A stretch of DNA of 64,000 nt from Kordia antarctica (GCF_009901525.1 NZ_CP019288.1:1116001-1180000), one strand, 5' to 3'; positions 34,696-43,485 are shown, numbered from the stretch's first letter. A program made the numbers and translations. Notes: generated from the sequence alone by a model not told the origin.

Positions 34696-35022
34696 ATGAA
34701 TTTCAAAACTATCGAAGAAGGAAAACAAATGGCAATTATTTCATATATCACATTGATTGGACTCGTGATTGCGTTTTCAATGAATGTAGATAAAAAGAAT
34801 GAATTTGCACGCTTTCACATTCGCCAAGCTTTAGGATTAAATATTTTATTTTATATGATTTCATTTTTCATTGGCTATTTTAATAGTTGGATGATTTCGG
34901 GATCATTTTACGTATTTTTCATTGTACTTTGGGTTTTCGGACTCACAAACGCCATTCAAGGCGAACACAAACCAATTCCTTTATTGGGCGATTATTTTCA
35001 AGATTGGTTCAAATCAGTTTAA
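34696..35022 (+). CDS. Small DUF4870-like membrane protein
   Basis: A 108-residue protein with three hydrophobic helices. The pattern AIISYITLIGLVIAFSMN, then ARFHIRQALGLNILFYMI, then a closing IPLLGDYFQDWF fits small DUF4870-type membrane proteins. It lies 2 bp after the dihydroorotase-like gene and 21 bp before the esterase gene, so all four are one operon. Function unknown. Confidence 0.75.
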   Translation: MNFKTIEEGKQMAIISYITLIGLVIAFSMNVDKKNEFARFHIRQALGLNILFYMISFFIGYFNSWMISGSFYVFFIVLWVFGLTNAIQGEHKPIPLLGDYFQDWFKSV

Positions 35023-35043
35023 TTTATTACCTTATTATATATC

Positions 35044-35697
35044 ATGCAAACAAAAAAACTTTCACTTCATCATATTATTAAAACACCAAAAGTTGCAACT
35101 GAAAAAGCACCATTAATCATTTTATTTCATGGGTATGGAAGTAATGAAGAGGATTTATTTTCGTTTGCAGCAGAATTACCAGAGAATTTATTTATTGTTG
35201 CCGCACGTGCGCCAAGAGATTTAGCACCTTACGGATATTCTTGGTACGATATTGAATATACGTCAACTGATAAAGTGAGCGACGATGCACAAGCTATAGA
35301 ATCGAGAGATATTATTGGAAATTTTATTGATGAAGTTGTCGAAAATTATCCTGTGGATGGAAAAAATGTAACGTTATTAGGATTTAGTCAAGGTACCATT
35401 TTGAGTTACGCAGTTGCATTTACGTATCCAGAAAAAGTGAAAAATGTAGTTGCCTTAAGTGGTTATTTGAATGAGGGAATCTTCGAAATTAGTGATGATA
35501 AAGAATATACGCATCTCGATTTTTATTGTTCTCATGGAAATGTAGATCAAGTTATTCCGATAGTCGCAGCTCGCCAGATTACGCCATTTATGGAAGCGCA
35601 CAATTTGAAACATGTGTATGAAGAATTTCCTGTGGGACATGGTGTTGCGCCGCAAAATTTCTATTCAATGAAAGCTTGGTTGGAGAAACGGATTTGA
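35044..35697 (+). CDS. Alpha/beta hydrolase, phospholipase/carboxylesterase family
   Basis: A 217-residue alpha/beta hydrolase. The oxyanion-hole motif is LIILFHGYGSNEEDLFS, the nucleophile elbow LLGFSQGTILSYA carries the catalytic serine, the acid is in HGNVDQVIP, and the catalytic histidine is in VGHGVAPQ. This is the LYPLA-like carboxylesterase family (PF02230), cytosolic, with a wide ester range. It is the last gene of the four-gene operon; the others give no hint of its substrate. Confidence 0.88.
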   Translation: MQTKKLSLHHIIKTPKVATEKAPLIILFHGYGSNEEDLFSFAAELPENLFIVAARAPRDLAPYGYSWYDIEYTSTDKVSDDAQAIESRDIIGNFIDEVVENYPVDGKNVTLLGFSQGTILSYAVAFTYPEKVKNVVALSGYLNEGIFEISDDKEYTHLDFYCSHGNVDQVIPIVAARQITPFMEAHNLKHVYEEFPVGHGVAPQNFYSMKAWLEKRI

Positions 35698-35698
35698 T

Positions 35699-35776
35699 TG
35701 TTTGATTTGAAGATGTGTCGATTTGATGATTTGATGATTTGAAAATGTGTTAATTTGATAATTGGAAAAGTATGCT
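35699..35776. repeat. ATTTGAAGATGTG repeat, left copy
   Basis: An array of GATTTGA-type units with ATTTGAAGATGTGT and ATGTGTTAATTTGA. Inverted relatives occur at 36484-36560 (ACACATCTTCAAATCATC) and a fragment at 42267-42300. The two main copies face each other across the gene 35801-36433. Confidence 0.7.
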
Positions 35777-35800
35777 GAAATATTGACAAATTCTTAATCT

Positions 35801-36433
35801 TTACTCCAAATGCTGTCTGTTACTACTTTTGTAGAATAAATCGGTGAAATATGGGAAGTTGTTGGAAACAAATAATTTAATGCGTCCACTTTCTTTGCAC
35901 TCTTCTAAAGTTCCGCATGGCAAGCTGTCTTTACTTAAAATAGTTTCTACTTTATAATTTTCATCTTTGAAACGATACGTTACATTAACTCGAACAGCTC
36001 CTGGATATGTAGGATTGATGCTTTCTATATTGCCATAGATTTTAGTATAACTTTTAAAAGCTACATCGCGTGTAATTGGACGATTTGTAATTAATATTTT
36101 AGATAATGATAAATCGTTCGGATCATATTTTACCGAATAATACGCGCCAATAATAGGTTTTCCGTTTCTGACTTCTCCAACTGTTGCTTCTAAAGGACCA
36201 GAATTTTCAATCCAATCGCCTTTGTAGTAATACTTGTATTCTATTTTGTACGATGTCGAAGTTCTGACACCTCCAGATACTCTAAAAATCTTGCTAACTT
36301 TTCCAACAGTATATACTGCATTTTCGGTTAACTGATCATTTCTTACATTTCTATAATATGAGATTGCTAGAAGCAACAAAATAAAACTACCAATAATCAG
36401 CACTATTTTCGTTTGTCTTGCCATTTTTGTCAT
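35801..36433 (-). CDS. Membrane-anchored hypothetical protein, DUF3592-like
   Basis: A 210-residue protein with one N-terminal transmembrane helix (residues 8-25) and a periplasmic or cytosolic beta-rich domain. The pattern GKVSKIFRVSGGVRTSTSYK followed by EYKYYYKGDW and GAYYSVKYDPNDLSLSKILI recalls DUF3592-type domains; a second, similar half starts near YTKIYGNIESINP. Flanked by inverted AT-rich repeats. Function unknown; ATG 36424 is an alternative start. Confidence 0.6.
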   Translation of the reverse strand: MTKMARQTKIVLIIGSFILLLLAISYYRNVRNDQLTENAVYTVGKVSKIFRVSGGVRTSTSYKIEYKYYYKGDWIENSGPLEATVGEVRNGKPIIGAYYSVKYDPNDLSLSKILITNRPITRDVAFKSYTKIYGNIESINPTYPGAVRVNVTYRFKDENYKVETILSKDSLPCGTLEECKESGRIKLFVSNNFPYFTDLFYKSSNRQHLE

Positions 36434-36570
36434 ACAAAACTGCTATTCGTTCAAAGCTTGGTTGTAAAGAATAATCTGAAAATTCAGTGTGTTTTCAAAT
36501 TGATAAATTTTCAAATTAACACATCTTCAAATCATCAAATTAATACATTTTCAAATCAAAAAAATCAATC

Positions 36571-37095
36571 TTAATATTTAGCATATAAAACTTCGCTTAA
36601 TGTTTCAAACGTTAGTTTTTTGTCTTTGTCAAACTCATATCGCAACATCACTTCTCCCCAAAAATCACCATCAGTGAAACTACACAAAACCCACTTATGA
36701 TTGATGACTTTTACTTTATCGACAGACATAAATTTTCCGCCTGTTCCATCAAAAGGAACTAACGGATTGTTCGCAGAAGCGGAATTTTTATCATAAATAG
36801 CATCAATAATTACTTGCGATAAATTGTTTACGTCTTCAAAGTTGTATTCATCAAAATAAGCCAATGCTTCACCGTTACTTTTCAGCGAGAAATAACTCAA
36901 ATCTAGATTTTCATTAATTAGCGAATTTGTTGAATCTTTAAAGACATCTATATCATTCTCTAAAGTTCCTATTTGACTACGTAAATTTTCAATTTTTGTC
37001 GATTGTTGCTCGTACATTTTATTCATACTTACATATTGATACATCGCCAATAATGCCATAAAAATAAGTGCGTATATTAGAATTTTCTTTGTCAT
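36571..37095 (-). CDS. Hypothetical protein with N-terminal helix and coiled coil
   Basis: A 174-residue protein: a transmembrane helix or uncleaved signal (residues 5-21), a coiled coil (about 27-62, EQQSTKIENLRSQIGTLEND) and a globular region of about 110 residues that contains WVLCSFTDGDFWGEVMLRYEF. Same strand as its neighbour 35801-36433, and both are anchored by a single helix. No family recognised. Confidence 0.65.
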   Translation of the reverse strand: MTKKILIYALIFMALLAMYQYVSMNKMYEQQSTKIENLRSQIGTLENDIDVFKDSTNSLINENLDLSYFSLKSNGEALAYFDEYNFEDVNNLSQVIIDAIYDKNSASANNPLVPFDGTGGKFMSVDKVKVINHKWVLCSFTDGDFWGEVMLRYEFDKDKKLTFETLSEVLYAKY

Positions 37096-37222
37096 TGTAC
37101 TGTTGTTTTTAATCTTAATTTTTTATTGAAAACAAAATCTAAAATTCATATTCCGAACTTTAAAGTTTATTTAGTGTTCTTTTCTTTGCTTGCCCAAAGA
37201 AAATGAACCAAAAGAAAAGGCA

Positions 37223-37281
37223 CTTTTATGAGGAGTTTTTAGTTCTTTTTTAATGAAAGAACTAAAAACTCTGCATAAAAG
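37223..37281. repeat. Long inverted repeat (26-bp arms)
   Basis: Arms 37223-37248 and 37256-37281 match at 24 of 26 positions around a 7-base loop. Left arm starts CTTTTATGAGGAG, right arm ends CTCTGCATAAAAG. Upstream, 37170-37220 contains CTTTTCTTTGC and AAAGAAAATGAACCAAAAG, a motif I associate with dispersed Bacteroidota repeats. The gap holds no gene. Confidence 0.75.
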
Positions 37282-37318
37282 GCAAACCACGAAACTCTAA
37301 TCATATTTTTAATATGTC

Positions 37319-38083
37319 TTAAATCGTAATCGTTAATGTATCGTACGCCAAAAATACGTTTTTTGGTAGCTTTTTTGAAACTTCTGCATGAAAACCTAAT
37401 AAATGACTAATATGTGTTAAATAGGCTTTTTCAGGTTGAATTTCTTCAATAAATTCCAATGCTTCCGCTAATGAGAAATGTGAGATATGTTCTTTAATTC
37501 GCAACGCATTGATCACTAAAACTTTTACTCCTTTCAACTTGTCTTTTTCTGCTTTTGCGATCGTTTTAACATCTGTTAAATAGACAAAATCATCAAATCG
37601 ATAGCCAAAAACCTGTAAATTATAATGCAACGCTTCAATTGGAGTTACGTTTACGCCATCCAATTCAAATGGCTGATTGTTGCGTACTTCATTCAGTATA
37701 ACGCCAGGCGCGCCAGGATATTTGTTTTCCGTAGCAAAAATATAATCAAAACGCTTTTTAAATTCTCCAAACACACGTTTGTGCGCATAGAAAGGAATAT
37801 TGCCTTGACGGAAATAAAAAGGGCGAATATCGTCCAATCCTGCGGTATGATCGGCATGTTCGTGAGTGAAAAGAATTCCGTCAATCTGTGTACACTTAGC
37901 GCGCAACATTTGCTGACGAAAATCGGGACCGCAATCTATTACATACGTAGCATTTTCCCAAGAAATCAGAATAGAAACACGCAGTCGTTTATCGCGTGAA
38001 TCTTCACTCAAACACACAGGATGATCGCTTCCAATTATAGGAATTCCTTGTGAAGTACCTGTTCCTAAAAAAGTTACTTTCAT
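37319..38083 (-). CDS. MBL-fold metallo-hydrolase (PhnP-like)
   Basis: A 254-residue metallo-beta-lactamase-fold protein. The metal-binding motif is H74-E-H76-A-D78-H79 in LFTHEHADHT, with a further His in EALHYN, an Asp in YLTDVKT and a terminal THISH. The N-terminus VTFLGTGTSQGIPIIGSDHPVC with its early cysteine is that of the PhnP/RNase Z-related phosphodiesterases, which cleave cyclic phosphodiesters or tRNA 3' ends. Genes for phosphonate breakdown are absent, so PhnP function is not implied. Single gene. Confidence 0.86.
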   Translation of the reverse strand: MKVTFLGTGTSQGIPIIGSDHPVCLSEDSRDKRLRVSILISWENATYVIDCGPDFRQQMLRAKCTQIDGILFTHEHADHTAGLDDIRPFYFRQGNIPFYAHKRVFGEFKKRFDYIFATENKYPGAPGVILNEVRNNQPFELDGVNVTPIEALHYNLQVFGYRFDDFVYLTDVKTIAKAEKDKLKGVKVLVINALRIKEHISHFSLAEALEFIEEIQPEKAYLTHISHLLGFHAEVSKKLPKNVFLAYDTLTITI

Positions 38084-38218
38084 GACTTTTGTTGGTAATT
38101 TGTTAAGAATTAGATAGTTTTCAATACAGATGTATGCATTTCATCCATCAATATTCAAATTTAACTTATAATTTAACAAAAAACCTCAAATATATAGTTC
38201 AAAAAAATTACGAATGTT

Positions 38219-38226
38219 TATTTTTG
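38219..38226 (+). promoter_or_regulatory. -7 box TATTTTTG
   Basis: TAnnTTTG match 24 bp upstream of ATG 38250. It covers part of the sequence that would code for a longer N-terminus from ATG 38214, so the shorter start is preferred. Confidence 0.6.
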
Positions 38227-38249
38227 TGACAAACAAATTCAAATCACGC

Positions 38250-39707
38250 ATGGCTATTGTCTATAAAGGTGATAAGGTTATTGAAAATGTACCTTCCATC
38301 AAAGCGAAAGCATTACGAATTAACTTGAACAGTCAAATTTACGGTACGTTTGCTGAAATTGGTGCAGGACAAGAGACTTCTCGTCACTTCTTTAGATCTG
38401 GTGGCGCTTCGGGTACAATTGCAAAAGCAATGAGCGCGTATGACAAAGATTTTAGTGATGCTATTTATGGTATTGAAAACGATCATCGATACGTAACGGA
38501 AGCACGTTTGAAGAAGATGCTTACGCACGAAATGCAATTGCTAAATGCTCGAATTTCGCGTGAAAAACATCCTGATAAAATGTTTTTCTGCTTTGCAAAT
38601 ACAGTCGCAACGATTGATTTTGCAAAGAAATACAAAGGTCACGGTTGGATGGGAATTAAATACCAAACAGATCCAACGCAAGAATATAACGAGATTATTC
38701 TACACGTTCGTTTTCACGAAAATGACGCAAAATTACAGCAAGAAACACTTGGAACTATGGGTGTAAACCTTATTCATGGTGCTTTTTATAAATACAACAA
38801 TCCGAAACATTTATTAAAATATCTTTACGATCATATTGATAAGGATAAGATTGAGATTGACACAATTAATTTTTCTGGACCACAATTTGAAACTGTTGAT
38901 AACCGATTGATGAGTTTACAACTCTTGAAAAACGGAATGACAGAAGCCGTAATTTTTGGACCAGATGGAAACAATATTCTTCCAGCTCGATTATTGTATA
39001 AAAAGAATATTTTGGCACTTCGCGGAAGTTTCCGTCCTGTGACCAAAGTGAATATGGATATGTATCAAAAATCATATGATATTTTTATTCGTGAAAATAA
39101 AGTAGAGGTCGATAGAACCGTTGTTTTGTTTGAAATTACACTGTCAAATCTTCGTGCAGAAGGTGAAATTGATGAACAAGATTTCATGGACAGAGCGCAA
39201 TTACTTGGTTCACTTGGTCAAACCGTGATGATTTCCAACTTTAAAGAATACTACCGATTGGTAGAGTATTTCTCTAACTATTCTACTGAACGAATGGCAT
39301 TAACAATGGGCGTAAATAACCTAGTTGATATCTTTGACGAAAAATACTATCGTCATGTTAGTGGAGGGATTTTGGAAGCATTTGGGAAACTGTTTTATAG
39401 AGATTTAAAAGTGTACTTGTACCCAATGAAACGCAAGGAAACTGGCGAATTGGTCAATAGTAACAACCTAAAAGTACATCCACGAATGAAAGAATTGTAT
39501 AAATTCTTTAAATACAACGGGAAGTTGGTTGATATTTTTGACTTTGATAATGATATTTTGCAGATTTTCTCAAGAAAAGTATTGAGTATGATTGCAAGTA
39601 ATGAAGAAGGTTGGGAAAGCATGTTGCCCGATGGTGTTCCGGAAATTATAAAAGAGAAAAACCTATTTGGCTATTTACCACAAAACGAATTAATCGAAAA
39701 TAAATAA
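38250..39707 (+). CDS. Large conserved cytosolic protein of unknown function
   Basis: A 485-residue soluble protein without signal peptide or membrane helix. It is strongly patterned: AEIGAGQETSRHFFRSGGAS, GTIAKAMSAYDKDFSDAIYG, then FANTVATIDFAKKYKGHGWMG, and NMDMYQKSYDIF. Closely similar proteins occur in most Flavobacteriaceae and carry inconsistent names in my memory (receptor, nucleotide transferase); nothing here supports those. I would leave it unnamed. Start chosen at 38250 because a -7 box lies just upstream. It ends in a clear terminator. Confidence 0.85.
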   Translation: MAIVYKGDKVIENVPSIKAKALRINLNSQIYGTFAEIGAGQETSRHFFRSGGASGTIAKAMSAYDKDFSDAIYGIENDHRYVTEARLKKMLTHEMQLLNARISREKHPDKMFFCFANTVATIDFAKKYKGHGWMGIKYQTDPTQEYNEIILHVRFHENDAKLQQETLGTMGVNLIHGAFYKYNNPKHLLKYLYDHIDKDKIEIDTINFSGPQFETVDNRLMSLQLLKNGMTEAVIFGPDGNNILPARLLYKKNILALRGSFRPVTKVNMDMYQKSYDIFIRENKVEVDRTVVLFEITLSNLRAEGEIDEQDFMDRAQLLGSLGQTVMISNFKEYYRLVEYFSNYSTERMALTMGVNNLVDIFDEKYYRHVSGGILEAFGKLFYRDLKVYLYPMKRKETGELVNSNNLKVHPRMKELYKFFKYNGKLVDIFDFDNDILQIFSRKVLSMIASNEEGWESMLPDGVPEIIKEKNLFGYLPQNELIENK

Positions 39708-39723
39708 TAGACTCAACATATTG

Positions 39724-39751
39724 AAAAGCTCCTTTTTTAGGAGCTTTTTTT
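39724..39751 (+). terminator. Hairpin terminator
   Basis: AAAAGCTCCT, a T-rich loop, AGGAGCTTTT and further T. It lies 16 bp after the stop of the 485-residue protein gene. Confidence 0.85.
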
Positions 39752-39836
39752 ATGCATGAAAGTTAACTAAAATCTAAAGTTCAATTTTTGATTTTAACAT
39801 CATTATATTATTGCAATAGTATAATCAATTAAAGTT

Positions 39837-41342
39837 TTACTGTTTGATTAATTTTTTTGTGATTAAACCTTTGGCTGTTTTGATTTTTAGAATGTAAGTT
39901 CCGTTGGCAAGATTAGAAATATCCAAAAATGCATCTCTTTGCATATTTTGAGTTACTAATTGTTTTCCGTCCAAACTATACAAGATTACTTCTTCTAAGT
40001 GAATTTCTTCATTAAAAAAGATACTGTGTTTTGAAGGATTTGGATAAAAAACTACATCATCACTATTTAATGAAATATCCTCCACACCTAATGTAGGTTT
40101 AAATTCATATACACGTACATGACCTGAATTTGAACCATTTCCATCATTATTTAATGCTGAGATAGCGACAAAAATAGCATCGCCACTCAAGCTTATGGAA
40201 TAACCCGAATTATCACCTGCGGTTTCTCCATGAATATTAGTCCCTATTTGCGTCCAAGTGTTATTTTCATTTTTATATATTTGGACAAAACCAGAATTAG
40301 AACCATTTCCGTCATTATTTATTCCTGATACTGCTAAAATTGTACCATCGGTATTTAAACTTGTTGAGTATCCAAATAAATCCCCTGTAACTTCTCCATA
40401 AATATCAGCTCCAAATTGCGTCCAAATACCGTTTATATTTCTAAATACTCTCACTTGCCCGGATCTATCTCCATTTCCATCATTAAAAGGTGCTCCAATT
40501 GCCAATGTACTACCATCGGCACTCAAACTTACAGACCAACCAGAATTATCATCCATTGCACTTCCATCAATATCATCACCAACCTTTGTCCAAATACCAT
40601 TCAGATTTTCATAAACGCGTACATGACCAGAATTTCTACCATTTCCATCATTAAATGGCGCTCCAATGGCAACTATGCTTCCATCACTACTCATACTCAA
40701 TCTTCTACCAGAATAATCAAATTCGTCTTCTCCTTCAATACTATTTCCAATTTGTGTCCATGTACCATTCAAATTTTCAAACACGCGTACGTGACCTGCA
40801 GAATCATTTCCATTATTATCATGATAACTACCTCCAATAGCGACAATGTTTCCATCTCCACTTAAACCTATTGCACCACCAAATTGATTTCCAAATGCTT
40901 CACCAAAAATATCATCACCAATTTGTGACCAAGTACCATTTAGGTTTTTAAATATTTTTGCTTGTCCAGAATTGAGACCAATTACATTATTCCCTGATGC
41001 TCCAATTGCAATAACACTTCCATCAGTACTGATAGCTACTGCGCCTCCTAGAAAATTAGAAGCTGCATCGCCATCGATATCGTCTCCAATTTGTGTCCAA
41101 ACATTTGCTATTTTCTCATATACCCGAACGTGTCCAGATTGATCTCCGTTTCCATCATTTCTAATGGATCCGATGATAACGGTACTTCCATCTGCGCTTA
41201 ATGCAATAGACCAACCCGATTTATCATCAACTGCTTCGCCATCAATATCATTTCCCAATTGGTAGAAGTCAAAATCTTGAGCATTCGTTACAAATAACGT
41301 TGCTAATAAGAATAAGCTTAAGAAGAATATCTTTTTTTTCAT
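39837..41342 (-). CDS. Secreted repeat protein with type IX secretion C-terminal domain
   Basis: A 501-residue exported protein. Signal peptide 1-21 ends TNAQ. Seven repeats of about 55 residues follow, each with GDDIDGEA, SGWSVSLSADGS, IAIGAPFNDGNG and SGHVRVYENLNG-WTQI elements, like an FG-GAP or beta-propeller blade array. The last 75 residues are a T9SS sorting domain with VVFYPNPSKHSIFF and a closing NLANGTYILKIKTAKGLITKKLIKQ pattern split by convention. It should be secreted and attached or released by the type IX system. Partner or ligand unknown. Confidence 0.88.
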   Translation of the reverse strand: MKKKIFFLSLFLLATLFVTNAQDFDFYQLGNDIDGEAVDDKSGWSIALSADGSTVIIGSIRNDGNGDQSGHVRVYEKIANVWTQIGDDIDGDAASNFLGGAVAISTDGSVIAIGASGNNVIGLNSGQAKIFKNLNGTWSQIGDDIFGEAFGNQFGGAIGLSGDGNIVAIGGSYHDNNGNDSAGHVRVFENLNGTWTQIGNSIEGEDEFDYSGRRLSMSSDGSIVAIGAPFNDGNGRNSGHVRVYENLNGIWTKVGDDIDGSAMDDNSGWSVSLSADGSTLAIGAPFNDGNGDRSGQVRVFRNINGIWTQFGADIYGEVTGDLFGYSTSLNTDGTILAVSGINNDGNGSNSGFVQIYKNENNTWTQIGTNIHGETAGDNSGYSISLSGDAIFVAISALNNDGNGSNSGHVRVYEFKPTLGVEDISLNSDDVVFYPNPSKHSIFFNEEIHLEEVILYSLDGKQLVTQNMQRDAFLDISNLANGTYILKIKTAKGLITKKLIKQ

Positions 41343-41580
41343 ATCTAATATTTACCATCACATACACATAGTATTGTGAATTAATTATTTACGTAATACT
41401 TTGGGGGTTTCGAAATAGGTTCTTTTAATTCTATGGGAAAGTAATAAAAATTTTTTAATTTAATAATAACGTATTGGAAATTTATCACAAAAAAATAATA
41501 AATATCATCTTTAAGTACTAAGAAGTTTCTCAAGGAGAGTTTTCTTTATTTTATTTGTATTTTTACGATAAGAGTCAGCT

Positions 41581-42114
41581 ATGACTCGATTTTTAATTTT
41601 AACTTCATTACTAACTACAACGCTCATGATTATAACACTCATCAATTTTACTAAAACAAGTAATCTTTCCAATTGGTACGTTATTGATGATGGTGTTATG
41701 GGCGGAATGTCACAAGGAAATTTCAAACTAAACGAAGAAGGAAATGCGGTTTTTAGCGGAACTGTAAAACTTGAAAATAATGGTGGCTTCTCTTCTATTC
41801 GTTACGAAATTGGAAATACAGCTATTTCAGGTAAAACGACTGTTTTGATTCGTTTGAAAGGTGATGGAAAAAAATATCAATTTCGCGTGAAGCAAAACGA
41901 AAATGATAAACATTCTTTTATTACACAATTTGAAACTTCGGGCGATTGGGAAATTATTGAAATTCCTCTGAATACTCTATATCCAAGTTATCGTGGACGA
42001 AAATTAGCTGTCGGAAATTTCTCTGCGAATTATTTGGAAGAACTTGGTTTTTTAATTGGTAATAAAAAGAAAGAAGCGTTTCAATTGGAATTGGAATCTG
42101 TGAAGTTGAAGTGA
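41581..42114 (+). CDS. CIA30 family protein
   Basis: A 177-residue protein with a hydrophobic N-terminus (residues 4-20, a possible signal or anchor) and a CIA30 beta-sandwich. Landmarks are WYVIDDGVMGGMSQGNFKL near residue 32, FSGTVKLENNGGFSSIRYE, and GDGKKYQFRVKQN with the final ELGFLIGNKKKEAFQLELE. CIA30-related proteins bind carbohydrate-like or NAD-like ligands in several settings, but bacterial members are mostly uncharacterised. Single gene. Confidence 0.85.
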   Translation: MTRFLILTSLLTTTLMIITLINFTKTSNLSNWYVIDDGVMGGMSQGNFKLNEEGNAVFSGTVKLENNGGFSSIRYEIGNTAISGKTTVLIRLKGDGKKYQFRVKQNENDKHSFITQFETSGDWEIIEIPLNTLYPSYRGRKLAVGNFSANYLEELGFLIGNKKKEAFQLELESVKLK

Positions 42115-42133
42115 AATTAGTTGTAGTTATAAT

Positions 42134-42256
42134 TGTTCTCGATACAATTTTTTGTCTATTTCGCTTTCGCGATTACACATAAAATTACTCGAACTGACGT
42201 TTTTATTACTAACGTCACTTCGAGTAAAATTTTGAAGAAATTTTGTATCGAGAAGT
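42134..42256. repeat. Head-to-head pair of hairpin repeats
   Basis: An inverted copy (42134-42200, TTCTCGATACAATTTTTTG to ACTCGAACTGACGT) and a direct copy (42212-42256, ACGTCACTTCGAGT, stem AAAATTT/AAATTTT, TATCGAGAAGT) lie 11 bp apart and together form a larger palindrome. Confidence 0.75.
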
Positions 42257-42302
42257 ATTCCTATTTCAAATCTTCAAATTAGAACATTTTCAAATTGACA
42301 CA

Positions 42303-42764
42303 TTATTGAATCAACTCCAAAATCTGTGCTGCATGCGCTTTGGTTTTTACTTTATCAATTACATGTTCTACAACACCTTTTTCATTGACTAAGAAGGTTT
42401 TACGGTGAATTCCGTCATACGTTCTTCCCATAAATTTCTTTTCGCCCCAAACGCCAAAAGCTTCAATTACTTCTTTGTTTTCATCTGCTAATAGCGGAAA
42501 AGGAAATTCGTATTTATTCTTAAAATTTGTTTGTCTTTTTTCGGAATCAGCACTTACGCCTAAAAGTTCAAAACCTTTGCTTTGTAATTCGGCATAATTG
42601 TCTCTCAAATTGCAAGCTTCTGCTGTACAACCTGGTGTACTTGCTTTTGGATAAAAGAAAACCACGAGTTTTTTTCCACTGAAATCTGACAAAGAAACTG
42701 CATTTCCATCTTGATCATTTACGGTAAAATCGGGTACTTTATCTCCTATTTTTAATGTGTTCAT
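42303..42764 (-). CDS. bcp: Thioredoxin-dependent thiol peroxidase (Bcp)
   Basis: A 153-residue peroxiredoxin of the Bcp/PrxQ group that reduces hydrogen and alkyl peroxides with electrons from thioredoxin. The peroxidatic cysteine is Cys46 and the resolving cysteine Cys51 in ASTPGCTAEACNLRDNY. FYPK before them and GVSADSEKRQ after are family marks. Length matches. It is divergent from nth across 55 bp. Confidence 0.96.
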   Translation of the reverse strand: MNTLKIGDKVPDFTVNDQDGNAVSLSDFSGKKLVVFFYPKASTPGCTAEACNLRDNYAELQSKGFELLGVSADSEKRQTNFKNKYEFPFPLLADENKEVIEAFGVWGEKKFMGRTYDGIHRKTFLVNEKGVVEHVIDKVKTKAHAAQILELIQ

Positions 42765-42794
42765 AGCGTGTAGTTATAATTGTTCTTTATTGTT

Positions 42795-42802
42795 TATTTT
42801 TG
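42795..42802 (+). promoter_or_regulatory. -7 box TATTTTTG
   Basis: TAnnTTTG match 18 bp upstream of the nth ATG at 42820. Confidence 0.6.
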
Positions 42803-42819
42803 TGTAAAAATACTGAAAA

Positions 42820-43485
42820 ATGACCAAACAAGAAAAGGTTCAGTTTGTTATTGATACGCTTCAAAGAATATATCCTGAGATTCCTGTTCCGCTCGATCAT
42901 AAAGATCCGTATACGTTATTAATTGCCGTTTTAATGTCTGCGCAAAGTACAGATGTGCGCGTGAATAAGATTACACCTTTGTTGTTTGCAAAAGCGGATA
43001 ATCCGTATGATATGATTAAACTTTCAGTAGAAGAAATCAGAGAAATCATAAAACCAGTAGGTTTATCGCCTATGAAAGCGAAAGGGATTTACGGTTTGTC
43101 ACACATTCTTATTGACAAGCATGATGGAAAAGTTCCTCAAAATTTAGAAGATTTGGAAGAATTGCCAGCTGTCGGACATAAAACGGCAAGTGTTGTGATA
43201 AGTCAAGCATTTGGAATTCCTGCGTTTCCTGTTGATACGCACATTCATAGATTGATGTATCGTTGGAATTTGACCAATGGAAAAAATGTAGTTCAGACAG
43301 AAAAAGACGCAAAACGACTGTTTCCAGAGGAAATATGGAACGATTTACATTTGCAAATTATATGGTACGGAAGAGAATATTGCCAAGCACGCGGTTGGAA
43401 TTTGGACAACGATATTATTACCAAAACTATTGGTAGAAAATCGGTGCTTGATACGTATTATAAAAATAAAAAGACTCGCAGCTAA
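42820..43485 (+). CDS. nth: Endonuclease III without iron-sulfur cysteines
   Basis: A 221-residue DNA glycosylase/AP lyase that removes oxidised pyrimidines. The helix-hairpin-helix LEELPAVGHKTASVV carries the catalytic lysine, and FPVDTHIHRL the catalytic aspartate. In E. coli Nth the C-terminus has C-x6-C-x2-C-x5-C, which holds a 4Fe-4S cluster; here only the first cysteine (YCQARGWNLDNDIITK) remains, so no cluster is expected. The terminator hairpin starts inside the last codons. Length otherwise normal. Confidence 0.9.
   Translation: MTKQEKVQFVIDTLQRIYPEIPVPLDHKDPYTLLIAVLMSAQSTDVRVNKITPLLFAKADNPYDMIKLSVEEIREIIKPVGLSPMKAKGIYGLSHILIDKHDGKVPQNLEDLEELPAVGHKTASVVISQAFGIPAFPVDTHIHRLMYRWNLTNGKNVVQTEKDAKRLFPEEIWNDLHLQIIWYGREYCQARGWNLDNDIITKTIGRKSVLDTYYKNKKTRS

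Noticed and set aside
37319-38083. RNase Z
   Set aside because: The metal motif fits, but the N-terminal GTGTSQGIPIIGSDHPVC and missing exosite region fit PhnP-type proteins better.
40416-40865. Plus-strand ORF of 149 codons
   Set aside because: Antisense of the seven-repeat T9SS protein; its Ile/Thr/Cys repetition follows the repeat units of the real gene.
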